DNA of 64,000 bases from Streptomyces sulphureus DSM 40104. Its GTDB lineage: Bacteria > Actinomycetota > Actinomycetes > Streptomycetales > Streptomycetaceae. The notes below the pieces were generated by a model. The model made no database searches and was not told the DNA's origin. It worked only from the letters and a program-made list of their open reading frames with translations. The translations under genes and the position numbers were made by a program. This document shows, piece by piece, positions 1-8,148 of this stretch. Each line of letters starts with the position of its first letter. The first letter of the stretch is position 1. The DNA lies in contig NZ_KB905819.1 in NCBI RefSeq assembly GCF_000381025.1, positions 124,001 through 188,000 on the forward strand, written 5' to 3'.

Positions 1-251
1 CCGAGCACCGCCCCGTCCGCCTCGGCCAGGCCGCCGTCTTCGGCTCCGGCGAGTCGCTCACCGTCCGCGCCGCCGACTCCCAGGACGCGCACACCCCCGA
101 GCTGGAGATCCTCCTCCTCGGCGGCCGCCCGCTCCGGGAACCGATGGCCCACTACGGCCCGTTCGTCATGAACAGCCAGGTCGAACTCGCGGAAGCCTTC
201 GAGGACTTCAAGTCGGGGCGGCTGGGGCGTATTCCGGCCACTCGGGCCTGA
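1..251 (+). CDS. Pirin family protein, C-terminal part
   Basis: Only the last 82 codons lie in the window; the frame is open at base 3 and stops at TGA 249-251. The sequence has the pirin C-terminal cupin signature: a stretch reading LEILLLGGRPLREP, followed by a YGPFVMN motif and a final helix in which EAFEDFKSGRLG is visible. Pirins are bicupin proteins with a mononuclear metal in the N-terminal cupin, variously described as quercetin dioxygenases or transcription cofactors. The metal ligands are upstream of the window and cannot be checked. The family assignment is firm, the substrate unknown. Confidence 0.85.
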   Translation, partial: EHRPVRLGQAAVFGSGESLTVRAADSQDAHTPELEILLLGGRPLREPMAHYGPFVMNSQVELAEAFEDFKSGRLGRIPATRA

Positions 252-1009
252 GGGCGGTCGACTCCACTCCGGAGAACCGGTCAGGGGCGCGGCCGAGCAG
301 GCGGGCTCAGCCGGCCCGTGGAACCACGTCGTCCGGCGGTCGAGCCCGTCTCGCCGTATTCCTCCGGATCACCTCGCTCGCACCCCGGCTTCCCGGGTAC
401 CGCCCACCAGCGGTGAGAGCGAGCTCTTCTGAGGAGTGCAGAGACGAGCCCCTGAAAGCCCGCCCCCTTCCTTTCCTGCTCGCTCACTTGCCGTCCGCCG
501 TTCCCTGACCGTCGTTGGTGTTGCCACCCTCGTCGGAACCGCCGCCCGTGCGTGTGGCCGGAGCCGCTCTCGTCCTGCGGGTTCCGCCCTCGGCCACGGT
601 CGGCCATCACTCACGCATGTGCCTCCTCCGGTCGCGATCACCTCGCTCCGTACTGGGCGCCACCGGTGGATGCGCCCAACCGGACGCCCTTCCCGGCGAG
701 CACCCGCCTCACGACGTTCCGCCTGCCGACGTGCGCGAACTCGCCTGCTGAGGACGGACCTTGAGCCCCGCAGCCAAAGAGCCGGGCAAGGCATCCGCGC
801 GGCTGGGTGTGCGCTTTGAGTCTCACATCTGATAACGTTCTCGACGTTGAGAGCGGTGGGAAGCGGAGCCGGTCGACCCCGTCCTCCGTGCCCTCGTCGC
901 CGTCTGGTCGGCCCGTCAACTCAACGCCGCTCTCCGGCGGAAGCACGCCCCGCTGTCGGAGACGGGCACACAGGCAGCGCACCGCACGTCCACCGAAGGA
1001 AGTCCTGGC
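252..1009. other. Gene-free interval with a small inverted repeat
   Basis: This 758-bp stretch separates the pirin gene from the CPBP protease gene. Open frames on both strands are arginine/proline-rich and resemble no family I know. The only structure noted is AACGT-TCTCG-ACGTT at 834-848, about 160 bp upstream of the protease start, which could be an operator. The interval may hold a decayed gene or a long leader; nothing more can be supported. Confidence 0.5.
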
Positions 1010-1897
1010 ATGTCCTCTCCCCGCGCGACGGCCTCCGCCGCACCCACCAGCTACCGCTCCGACCTCGTTCTCTTCATGGCCGTCACCTTCGTCGTGAGCT
1101 GGGCCTCCTGGGGAGCGGCGATGCTGATCGGAGGGCCCGCGATGGAGGGCCCGGCGTTCGCGCCCTATCTCTTCGGTGCGTTCGGGCCGTTGGTGGGCGC
1201 CCTTGTGATCCGCGTGCGCCGGAAGCGGCGCGGGGAGCCCGTTCCGGCGAAGGCCGTGAGGTTCCGGCGGTCGGCGCTGCTGTGGTCGCCGCTGCTGCTC
1301 GTGGTCGCCGCCGCGACCGTGGTGGTGGGTGTGCTGCTGGCGCACGCGGCGGGCGGTCCGGGGGTGAGCCTGGAGGAGATGGAGAACGTGATCAAGGACA
1401 ACCCGGCGGGTCCCGCCGCGTTCTTCGTCAACCTGTTCCTGGCGGGGCCGCTCTCCGAGGAGGCCGGCTGGCGGGGTACCGCCCAGCCGAGGATGCGCGC
1501 CACGATGGGCCGCTACCAGACCGCCGTGCTCACCGGTGTCATCTGGGCTGTCTGGCACGCGCCGCTCTTCTTCATCGAGGGCACGGTCCAGAACGAGCTC
1601 GGCTTCGCCTCGGCGAGCGGCATACTCTTCTTCGCCAGCTCCATCCCCATGGCCATGCTCGCCGCTGCCGCCTACGAGTACGCCGGTGTCCTCGCCTCCA
1701 TGGCCGTCCACTTCGCCGTCAACGCGAGCATGAACCTGCTCAGTGTCATGGAGCCCGAGGCGCAGGCCCTGACCATGGGCATCCAGGCGCTCGTCGCCGT
1801 GGCGCTCCTCGCCTCGATCCGTCCGTCGAAGCAGCAGCCGGCACCCGTCCCGCCCACCGGCCCCGACCCCCGACTGGACCCCGCGATCCGCCTCTGA
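1010..1897 (+). CDS. CPBP family intramembrane glutamic endopeptidase (CAAX protease/bacteriocin-processing type)
   Basis: A 295-residue polytopic membrane protein of the ABI/CPBP family. The conserved motifs are present in order: EExxxWR-like (E150, E151 in SEEAGWRG), WxxWH with H183, and HxxxN (H234, N238). These residues form the membrane-embedded active site in Rce1-type glutamic proteases. Hydrophobic segments near 18-40, 52-68, 88-112, 138-150, 166-185 and 205-230 fit six to eight helices. The ATG is preceded by AAGGAAG at good distance. A strong hairpin follows the gene. Bacterial members are linked to peptide processing or self-immunity; the substrate here is unknown and no bacteriocin gene is visible nearby. 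Confidence 0.88.
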   Translation: MSSPRATASAAPTSYRSDLVLFMAVTFVVSWASWGAAMLIGGPAMEGPAFAPYLFGAFGPLVGALVIRVRRKRRGEPVPAKAVRFRRSALLWSPLLLVVAAATVVVGVLLAHAAGGPGVSLEEMENVIKDNPAGPAAFFVNLFLAGPLSEEAGWRGTAQPRMRATMGRYQTAVLTGVIWAVWHAPLFFIEGTVQNELGFASASGILFFASSIPMAMLAAAAYEYAGVLASMAVHFAVNASMNLLSVMEPEAQALTMGIQALVAVALLASIRPSKQQPAPVPPTGPDPRLDPAIRL

Positions 1898-1931
1898 GAA
1901 CCCGGCGGCATCCCCCTGGCCGCCACGGGAG

Positions 1932-1968
1932 CGAGTGCCGGTCACCCGTGTCGGGTGACCGGCACTCG
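1932..1968. terminator. Perfect hairpin terminator after the CPBP protease
   Basis: A 16-bp perfect stem: the arm from 1932 (C-GAGTGCCGGTCACCC) pairs with 1953-1968 around the loop GTGTC. It starts 35 bp after the protease stop and lacks a T-tract, as is usual for Streptomyces terminators. It probably also insulates the end of the convergent phosphatase gene. Confidence 0.8.
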
Positions 1969-2042
1969 TGCGTGTGCCAACTGCCCCGGCCGAAGCGGCA
2001 GTTGTCCGGTCCTTCCGCCGCGCCGCAGCCGCGGGCCGCTCG

Positions 2043-2056
2043 GTTCCACGTGAAAC
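2043..2056. promoter_or_regulatory. parS-like ParB binding site
   Basis: The 14-mer GTTCCACGTGAAAC differs by one base from the ParB box consensus GTTTCACGTGAAAC; read on the other strand it is GTTTCACGTGGAAC, a variant I recall among Streptomyces parS sites. It lies in the 259-bp gap between two convergent genes, so it is not explained by coding. Streptomyces parS sites cluster around oriC, which would place this window in the origin-proximal core. No second good match was found in the window. Confidence 0.7.
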
Positions 2057-2156
2057 CGCAGCACCTCACGTCGACGTTGCCGTGCCGAGGGGAGCCACGG
2101 AACGGCACGGTGAACATGGCTCCCCCGAAGCAACGTCGAGGTCGGAGCGCCGCCCC

Positions 2157-4592
2157 CTACGCGAGTGCGCCCTCGTCGCTCCACGCCGAGGTGAGCGCGT
2201 CCCAGTCGGACTCGCCCGAGCCCTCGCTGCCCTCGTCCATCTCGAACCAGACGGTCTTGCCTTCGCCCTTCGGGTCGACGCCCCAGCGGTCCGAGATAGT
2301 GCCGAGGAGGAGCAGGCCGCGTCCCGAGGAGGCCATCTCGCCCGGGTCCCTGCGGTGCGGGAGCTCGTCGCTGGTGTCCATGACCTCGACGCGCAGCAGG
2401 CGTTCGCCGCGGCTGCCGCCGATCTGGATGACGACGGTGGCGTCGCCCTCCGTGTGGACGTGCACGTTGGCGAGCACCTCGGAGAGGAGGAGGACGGCGC
2501 CCTCGGCCTGCTCCTCGTCGGACCAGTCGTGGAGCAGGTTCTCCAGCCTGTGCCGCGCCCCCGAGATCTCCGAGGGGCCCGACTGGGAGACGGTCAGCAC
2601 GGTGCGGCGTATCCAGTTGCCCGTCGGGCGGACCCGGGAGCGCTCGCGGGCGAGGAGGAGCAGCGCCATGTCGTCGTCGTGCTTCGACGGGGTCCTTCCC
2701 GTCGTGCGGTAGGTGGTGGAGGCGGCGCTCACCGGTGTGCCCGCGGAGCCGACGACGCGGCGGAGCAGGGAGTCGGCGAGGTGCTCCAGGTCGTCGCCGC
2801 GGCCGGAGCGCCAGGCCTGCTCGAAGACGCCGCGGACGCGGTCCCAGCCCGCGTCCATGTCGAGCCCGCCCGACTCCAGGAGGCCGTCGGTGTAGAGGAG
2901 GAGCGTCTCGCCCTCCTCCAGCACCATCCGCGTCGTCTGGTACTCGTTCTCCTTGGCGAGGCCGAGCGGCAGCCCGCCCGCCGTGTGCCGGGGGACGACG
3001 AGGCCGTCGGGCATCTGGAGAAGCGGTTCGCAGTGGCCGGCCCTGGCGATGTCGACGGTGCCGGACTCCGGGTCGAGCTCCAGGTAGAGGCAGGTGGCGA
3101 AGCGGCCCTCCGCCGGGTACTCGGCGGGATGGGCGACGTAGCCGGCGTACGACTCGTCCTCGGGGAGCGAGGTGACGGCGGGCCCCGCCGGCTGGGTCGC
3201 CTCGGAGCTGCCGGTGGCGTTCATGCCGTAGAGGAAACGTGAGGCGCGGTTGAGCACGGCCTCCGGGCTGTGCCCCTCGGCCGCGTAGGCGCGCAGTGCG
3301 ATCCGCAGTTGGGCCATGACGCTGGCCGCTTGGACGTCGTGGCCCTGGACGTCGCCGATGACGAGCGCGGTGCGGCCGTCGGGGAGCGGGATGACGTCGT
3401 ACCAGTCGCCGCCGATCTGGATGCCGCCGCCGGTGGGGACGTAGCGGGCCGCGAGGAGTATGCCGTCGATCTCCGGTTCGCTGGCGGGGCGCAGGCTGCG
3501 CTGAAGGCCCTCGGTCAACTCCCGCTCCGTCTCCTTCGCCTCGGCGCGGGAGAACGACTGGGCGAGCATCCTCGCCACCTGCATCAGGAGGTTGCGGTCC
3601 CCGGGGGCGAGTTCGCCGGCCTGCGTGAAGGTGACGGCCCACACCCCGAGCGCGCGCTCTCCCGCGTCGAGCGGCAGGAACGCCCACGACTGCCGGCGGC
3701 CCTGGTAGCGGGCTCCACTGCGCGGATAGTCCCGGAGGTACTCCGCGTGGCTGCTGAGGTAGACGGGCTTGCGGGTGCGGACGGCCTCCGCGGCGGGGTG
3801 GTCCGCGTCGAGCGGCATCTGCCGCCTGCCGGGGACCTCGCCGGGGGAGGAGGTGGCCTCCTCGCTCAACGGGGCGCCGAGGCTCGCCAGTTCGAGCTCG
3901 TCGCCGCGGAGGAGGAAGACGCCGAGGTCCTCGAGGGAGCGCCAGGGGAGGGCGAGTGAGGTGGCGACGCGCAGGACTTCGGCGGTGGAGCGGGTGTCGA
4001 CGAGCGAGTGGCCGGCGTCGAGGAGGAAACCGTCGCGCTCCTGTGCCGCGGGTCCGTCGGTGCCCGTCGGGTCCTCGGCGTCGGTGCGCTCGGTGGACTC
4101 CGCCGCCTCGTCGGGCGCGTACGCCTCGTCGGAAGCGGGGCGGTACGTCTCCTGCGCGAGTCCTGCGATGCCGGCGGCGGTGGCCTCGCCGGAGCGGTAG
4201 ACGGGGCTCATGCGCACGTGGAGGGTGCGGATCGTGACGCCGTTGGGCGTGACGATGCGCATCCGCATCTCCTGGGTCGCCTCGTAGGCGAGGGCGCGTA
4301 CGGCCGCTTGCTGGAACTTCAGGTAGTCCCCCGCGTGCAGGTGGGAGCGGACCGTGTACTCGGGGACGGTCGTCGCTCTGAGCGCCGAGGGGGAGTCGGA
4401 GCCGGACACCTCGGCGCCGCCCGGGTGCCGGGTCTCCTCGCCGATCGGCCGGTGCGCAAGCGGTGCCTGCGTGGCCTCGAACGGAATCTCCAGCAGCCGG
4501 GCGGCCTGGGCGTCGAGGGTCACCTGTCCGGTGTCGCTCTCCCAGTACCAGGTCCCTGTGCCCAGAGCAGCAAGGACTTCCTCGGTGAGCAT
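2157..4592 (-). CDS. PAS-GAF-SpoIIE protein phosphatase with C-terminal HATPase domain
   Basis: An 811-residue cytoplasmic signalling protein. A PAS-like sensor occupies about residues 1-150 and a GAF domain about 190-350. Next comes a SpoIIE/PP2C serine phosphatase at about 370-610, beginning after the typical LTEGLQRSLRP linker and containing GGDWYD, IGDVQGHD and LLLYTDGLLE motifs with metal-binding aspartates. A HATPase_c anti-sigma-like domain at about 670-800 has an LLSEVLANVHVH N-box and SSGRGLLLL G-box. Such proteins act in partner-switching: the phosphatase activates anti-anti-sigma factors while the kinase-like domain can oppose it. The gene diverges from aspS. A TAAATT at 4599-4604 lies six bases from the ATG, so a leaderless mRNA is possible, although GGGG nearby could act as a weak ribosome site. 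Confidence 0.92.
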   Translation of the reverse strand: MLTEEVLAALGTGTWYWESDTGQVTLDAQAARLLEIPFEATQAPLAHRPIGEETRHPGGAEVSGSDSPSALRATTVPEYTVRSHLHAGDYLKFQQAAVRALAYEATQEMRMRIVTPNGVTIRTLHVRMSPVYRSGEATAAGIAGLAQETYRPASDEAYAPDEAAESTERTDAEDPTGTDGPAAQERDGFLLDAGHSLVDTRSTAEVLRVATSLALPWRSLEDLGVFLLRGDELELASLGAPLSEEATSSPGEVPGRRQMPLDADHPAAEAVRTRKPVYLSSHAEYLRDYPRSGARYQGRRQSWAFLPLDAGERALGVWAVTFTQAGELAPGDRNLLMQVARMLAQSFSRAEAKETERELTEGLQRSLRPASEPEIDGILLAARYVPTGGGIQIGGDWYDVIPLPDGRTALVIGDVQGHDVQAASVMAQLRIALRAYAAEGHSPEAVLNRASRFLYGMNATGSSEATQPAGPAVTSLPEDESYAGYVAHPAEYPAEGRFATCLYLELDPESGTVDIARAGHCEPLLQMPDGLVVPRHTAGGLPLGLAKENEYQTTRMVLEEGETLLLYTDGLLESGGLDMDAGWDRVRGVFEQAWRSGRGDDLEHLADSLLRRVVGSAGTPVSAASTTYRTTGRTPSKHDDDMALLLLARERSRVRPTGNWIRRTVLTVSQSGPSEISGARHRLENLLHDWSDEEQAEGAVLLLSEVLANVHVHTEGDATVVIQIGGSRGERLLRVEVMDTSDELPHRRDPGEMASSGRGLLLLGTISDRWGVDPKGEGKTVWFEMDEGSEGSGESDWDALTSAWSDEGALA

Positions 4593-4749
4593 TGCCCCAA
4601 TTTATGATGGTCTTAGATCGGCGGCGACCGGGATTGGGCCAGGGCGGTAGTCTTGTCCGGCGTCCGAAGACGACTCCGGACGGGGATTCCGGGGGGCCGG
4701 GACGCGCGCCCCGACGGCCCCCACCACAGCCAGACGACTTGGATGAATG

Positions 4750-6516
4750 ATGCATCGGTACCGGTCCCACACCTGCGGCGAGCTCCGTGCCTCCGACGTC
4801 GGCACCGACGTCCGGCTCAGCGGCTGGCTGCACAATCGCCGGAACCTGGGCGGCATCCTCTTCGTCGATCTGCGCGACCACTACGGCGTCACCCAGCTCG
4901 TCGTCCGCCCGGAGCAGACGGCCGTCGTCGAGCAGCTGAGCAGCCTCTCCAAGGAGTCGGTGCTGCGGGTCGACGGCAGGGTCACCGCGCGCGGTGCGGA
5001 GAACGTCAACCCGGAGCTGCCGACCGGTGAGGTGGAGGTCGAGGTCCGCACCGTCGAGGTGCTCGGGCAGGCCGATCAGGTCCCCTTCACCATCAACACC
5101 GAGGACGGCGTCAACGAGGAGAAGCGGCTGGAGTACCGCTTCCTCGACCTGCGGCGCGAGCGCATGCACCGGAACGTGATGCTCCGTAGCAAGGTCATCG
5201 CGATGATCCGGGAGAAGATGGTCGCGCAGGGCTTCCACGAGATGGCCACCCCGATCCTCTCGGCCACCTCGCCCGAGGGCGCCCGCGACTTCCTCGTCCC
5301 CTCGCGGCTGCACGCGGGGAAGTTCTACGCGCTGCCGCAGGCGCCGCAGCAGTTCAAGCAACTGCTGATGGTCGCCGGCTTCGACCGCTACTTCCAGATC
5401 GCCCCCTGCTTCCGCGACGAGGACGCGCGCGCCGACCGCTCCCCCGGCGAGTTCTACCAGCTCGACATGGAGATGAGCTTCGTCGAGCAGGAGGACGTCT
5501 TCGCGGTCGTCGAGGTGCTGATGACCGAGGTCTTCCGCGAACTCGGCGACGGCCGCGAGGTCACCTCTCCCTTCCCGCGCATCCCCTTCCTCGAGGCGCT
5601 GGAGAAGTACGGCACCGACAAGCCCGACCTGCGGGCGCACCTCGAACTCGTCGACGTCTCCGAGGTGTTCGCCGGCTCGGGCTTCAAGGCGTTCGCCGAC
5701 AAGCACGTACGCGCCCTGCCCGTGCCCGACACCTCGCACCAGCCGCGGAAGTTCTTCGACCAGCTCGGGGAGTTCGCCGTGGAGCAGGGCGCCAAGGGGC
5801 TCGCCTGGGTGCGCGTCGCCGAGGACGGCTCGCTCTCCGGGCCGATCGCCAAGTTCCTCACCGAGGAAGACGTCCTGGCGCTCACCGGCAAGCTCGGCCT
5901 GAAGCCCGGGCACGCCGTCTTCTTCGGCGCGGGCGAGCCGGGTGAGGTCGCGCAGATCATGGGTGCGGTCCGGGTGGAGGCTGCGAAGCGCACGGGGCAC
6001 TTCGAGGAGAACGCCTACCGGTTCTGCTGGATCGTCGACTTCCCGATGTTCGAGAAGGACGAGGAGACGGGCGAGATCGCGTTCTCGCACAACCCGTTCT
6101 CGATGCCGCAGGGCGGCCTGGAGGCGTTGCGCTCCAAGGACCCGCTCGACATCCTCGCCTGGCAGTACGACATCGTCTGCAACGGCGTCGAACTCTCCTC
6201 GGGCGCGATCCGGAACCACGAACCCGAGGTCATGTTCGAGGCGTTCGGCATCGCCGGGTACTCCCGCGAGGAAGTGGAGCGGGACTTCGGCGGCATGCTC
6301 CGCGCCTTCCAGTTCGGCGCCCCGCCGCACGGCGGCATCGCGCCCGGCATCGACCGCATCGTGATGCTCCTCGCCGACGAGCCGAACATCCGCGAGACGA
6401 TCGCCTTCCCCCTCAACGGCAACGCACAGGACCTCCTGATGGGGGCGCCGAGCGAGGTCGGGGAGTCGCGTTTGAAGGAGCTGCATCTCCAGGTGCGCAA
6501 GCCTTCGGTGAAGTAA
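4750..6516 (+). CDS. aspS: Aspartyl-tRNA synthetase
   Basis: A class IIb aminoacyl-tRNA synthetase that charges tRNA-Asp in the cytosol. The N-terminal OB-fold anticodon-binding domain starts MHRYRSHTCGEL and runs to about residue 105. Motif 2 (FRDEDARADRSPGEFYQLD) and motif 3 (GIAPGIDRIVMLL near the end) are intact, and the bacterial GAD insertion lies between them. Length, 588 residues, is normal for bacterial AspRS. An ATG three bases earlier (4747) is also in frame; 4750 is preferred because related proteins begin MHRYRSHTC. The gene diverges from the SpoIIE-type phosphatase and is closed by a hairpin at 6536. Confidence 0.97.
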   Translation: MHRYRSHTCGELRASDVGTDVRLSGWLHNRRNLGGILFVDLRDHYGVTQLVVRPEQTAVVEQLSSLSKESVLRVDGRVTARGAENVNPELPTGEVEVEVRTVEVLGQADQVPFTINTEDGVNEEKRLEYRFLDLRRERMHRNVMLRSKVIAMIREKMVAQGFHEMATPILSATSPEGARDFLVPSRLHAGKFYALPQAPQQFKQLLMVAGFDRYFQIAPCFRDEDARADRSPGEFYQLDMEMSFVEQEDVFAVVEVLMTEVFRELGDGREVTSPFPRIPFLEALEKYGTDKPDLRAHLELVDVSEVFAGSGFKAFADKHVRALPVPDTSHQPRKFFDQLGEFAVEQGAKGLAWVRVAEDGSLSGPIAKFLTEEDVLALTGKLGLKPGHAVFFGAGEPGEVAQIMGAVRVEAAKRTGHFEENAYRFCWIVDFPMFEKDEETGEIAFSHNPFSMPQGGLEALRSKDPLDILAWQYDIVCNGVELSSGAIRNHEPEVMFEAFGIAGYSREEVERDFGGMLRAFQFGAPPHGGIAPGIDRIVMLLADEPNIRETIAFPLNGNAQDLLMGAPSEVGESRLKELHLQVRKPSVK

Positions 6517-6535
6517 CCACACGAAGGCGGTACGG

Positions 6536-6563
6536 GGCCCCGGGATCGAAGGATTCCGGGGTC
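6536..6563 (+). terminator. Terminator after aspS
   Basis: A 12-bp stem (GGCCCCGGGATC / GATTCCGGGGTC, two G-U pairs) with tetraloop GAAG, followed by TTGT. It starts 20 bp after the aspS stop. The downstream Uma2-family gene starts only 22 bp further, so that gene must have its own promoter next to or overlapping the hairpin. Confidence 0.75.
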
Positions 6564-6573
6564 TTGTCGTGCG

Positions 6574-6579
6574 TAGGGT
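6574..6579 (+). promoter_or_regulatory. Possible -10 element for a leaderless mRNA
   Basis: TAGGGT is followed by exactly six bases and then the ATG of the Uma2-family gene at 6586. A transcription start about seven bases downstream would coincide with the start codon, and no Shine-Dalgarno sequence is present. No good -35 hexamer is visible. Confidence 0.4.
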
Positions 6580-6585
6580 CCGGGC

Positions 6586-7257
6586 ATGGCAGAGCCGTCG
6601 GTGGACCAAGTCGTTCCGTGTGCAGGCGCCGTACTGTGGGAGGTACCAGCGATCCCTGAGGAGGCCGTGGTGGGCAGCGCGGAGGAGCGGGCCGGCGTTC
6701 TGCGTCAGGACGAGTTCGAGGATCTTGCGCGTCATGCCGCGCAGACCAACAAGGCGCTGCGGCTGGAGCACCTGAACGGAAAGCTGGGGGTGAAGCCGGT
6801 GCCCGACGGAGACCACGAGACCATCATCGAGTGGCTTTCGCGCCTGTGCATCCAGGCGCGGACCGACTGGTGGCTGGCGACAGGCATCGGTCTGAGGGTG
6901 GAGAAGTACCGCGGGGGCAACGCCCGTCCGGACGGGGTGCTCGCGCCGAGCGGCGCCTTTGCCGGGCAGGGCGAGTGGGCCGAGAGCGAGGGCGTCTTCA
7001 TGGCCGTAGAGGTCACATCGTTCGACTCGGACACCAACCGGCGCGACCGCGTCGAAAAGCCCGCCGCCTATGCGGCCGTGGATATCCCGGTGTACCTGCT
7101 CATCGACCGACAGAAGGGCGAAGTCCGGGTGCACTCCGAGCCGGACGGGGTCCGCTACCAGCAGGTGGTCACGGTGCCGTACGGCAAGTCGGTCCTCCTC
7201 CCCGACCCGGTCGGCTTCGAGCTGGACACGGAGGACCTCAAGAACTGGATCGGCTGA
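6586..7257 (+). CDS. Uma2 family protein (DUF820, PD-(D/E)XK nuclease-like fold)
   Basis: A 223-residue protein of the Uma2/DUF820 family, abundant in actinomycetes and cyanobacteria and predicted to be restriction-endonuclease-like. The core is visible: RLEHLNGKL early, NARPDGVLAPS (conserved PD), VFMAVEVTSFDSDTNRRDRVEKPAAY with the E-V-S and K elements, and VPVYLLIDRQKGEV. The putative catalytic D/E-x-K residues therefore look intact. Role and substrate are unknown for most members. It lies between the aspS terminator and a lipoprotein gene, with no partner gene that would suggest a toxin-antitoxin or defence unit. Confidence 0.88.
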   Translation: MAEPSVDQVVPCAGAVLWEVPAIPEEAVVGSAEERAGVLRQDEFEDLARHAAQTNKALRLEHLNGKLGVKPVPDGDHETIIEWLSRLCIQARTDWWLATGIGLRVEKYRGGNARPDGVLAPSGAFAGQGEWAESEGVFMAVEVTSFDSDTNRRDRVEKPAAYAAVDIPVYLLIDRQKGEVRVHSEPDGVRYQQVVTVPYGKSVLLPDPVGFELDTEDLKNWIG

Positions 7258-7451
7258 GTCCGCCCCAACACAGCTCGCACCGCCGTGAGTTGTCCCGGAT
7301 GGCGCACGGGGATTGACGTCCCTTGATTCACGGACGTGAAGCTTCCGAGACCCTGACGTCACATGCTCCCCAGTAGTCTCCTCGAAACCGGGCGCAACGC
7401 GGGGGGACGGTTCTTCGCTATCCGTGCGCGCGGGAACGAGGGGAACCCACG

Positions 7452-8090
7452 TTGACGCTCCACCGCAGGAAGGCGCTGCTGCGCGCCGCTGTGCCCGCTG
7501 CTGCTCTCGCGCTCGTCCTCACCGGCTGCGGCTCCGACGACTCGGACGACTCGGACGACTCGGCCGACGCCAAGCCCAGCGCGCAGGAGGGGAAAAAGGA
7601 AGCGGCCGACGCCGAGGAGGCGGAGGACGAGGCTCCGAGCGGCCCGCTCACCGTTGGCCAAAAGGCGCCCGGAACCCACGAGTTCGACATGTCGAGCGGC
7701 AAGGCGCAGCTAGAGATCACCGCGGAGAAGGTCGACACGGGCAAGAACGCGGACCTGACGGCGGCCGGCCTGCAGAAGTCCGACGTGAAGGGCCAGTACC
7801 CGGTCTTCGTCCACTTCACGTACACCGTGAAGTCCGGGTCCGGCCTCAAGGAGCCGGACTTCAACCTCAAGGCGCGCGTCCTCGGTGAGGACGACAAGCC
7901 GGGCAAAAAGCTGATGGCGATCGGCGCCGACCCGATCAAGGGCGGCTGCCCCGAGGAGCGGGACGACGACTTCAAGGTCGGCGACACCAAGACGCTCTGC
8001 TCGACCTTCCTCCTCGACGAGGGCACCGACGTCGAGCAGGTCGCGTGGGCCGGCGACGTGCGCGACCCGCTGCTGTGGAACGTGGAGTGA
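7452..8090 (+). CDS. Putative lipoprotein
   Basis: A 212-residue exported protein with a basic N-terminus, a hydrophobic h-region (AVPAAALALVLTG) and a lipobox LTGC with the lipidated Cys near residue 26. Then comes an acidic low-complexity spacer of SDD/ADAEEAEDE repeats (about 27-60) and a beta-rich domain (about 65-212) with two cysteines near residues 161 and 179 that could form a disulfide. This resembles DUF4352-type actinomycete lipoproteins, but I cannot name a family. The start is TTG, chosen for GAGGGG about ten bases upstream and its fit with the signal peptide. It is convergent with metG, from which a perfect hairpin separates it. Confidence 0.8.
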   Translation: MTLHRRKALLRAAVPAAALALVLTGCGSDDSDDSDDSADAKPSAQEGKKEAADAEEAEDEAPSGPLTVGQKAPGTHEFDMSSGKAQLEITAEKVDTGKNADLTAAGLQKSDVKGQYPVFVHFTYTVKSGSGLKEPDFNLKARVLGEDDKPGKKLMAIGADPIKGGCPEERDDDFKVGDTKTLCSTFLLDEGTDVEQVAWAGDVRDPLLWNVE

Positions 8091-8106
8091 GCGCCGGCCG
8101 CTGAGA

Positions 8107-8139
8107 GGGGCCCCGACGGCTGTCTGCCGTCGGGGCCCC
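8107..8139. terminator. Perfect bidirectional hairpin between lipoprotein gene and metG
   Basis: A perfect 14-bp stem, GGGGCCCCGACGGC paired with its complement around the loop TGTCT. It sits in the 58-bp gap between two convergent stop codons and can terminate both transcripts. Confidence 0.88.
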
Positions 8140-8148
8140 GCGCGTCCC

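Noticed and set aside
281..794. Small minus-strand frames between pirin and the CPBP protease as genes
   Set aside because: Arg/Gly/Pro-rich composition, no domain, no convincing ribosome site, and several overlapping alternatives in other frames.
6586..7257. Uma2 protein as part of a restriction or defence island
   Set aside because: It sits alone between housekeeping genes without methylase, helicase or other defence partners.
1942..7362. 1806-codon open frame on the minus strand as a giant protein
   Set aside because: It runs through aspS and the Uma2 gene in antisense and ends in the SpoIIE-type gene in a wrong frame; such long shadows are normal at this GC content.
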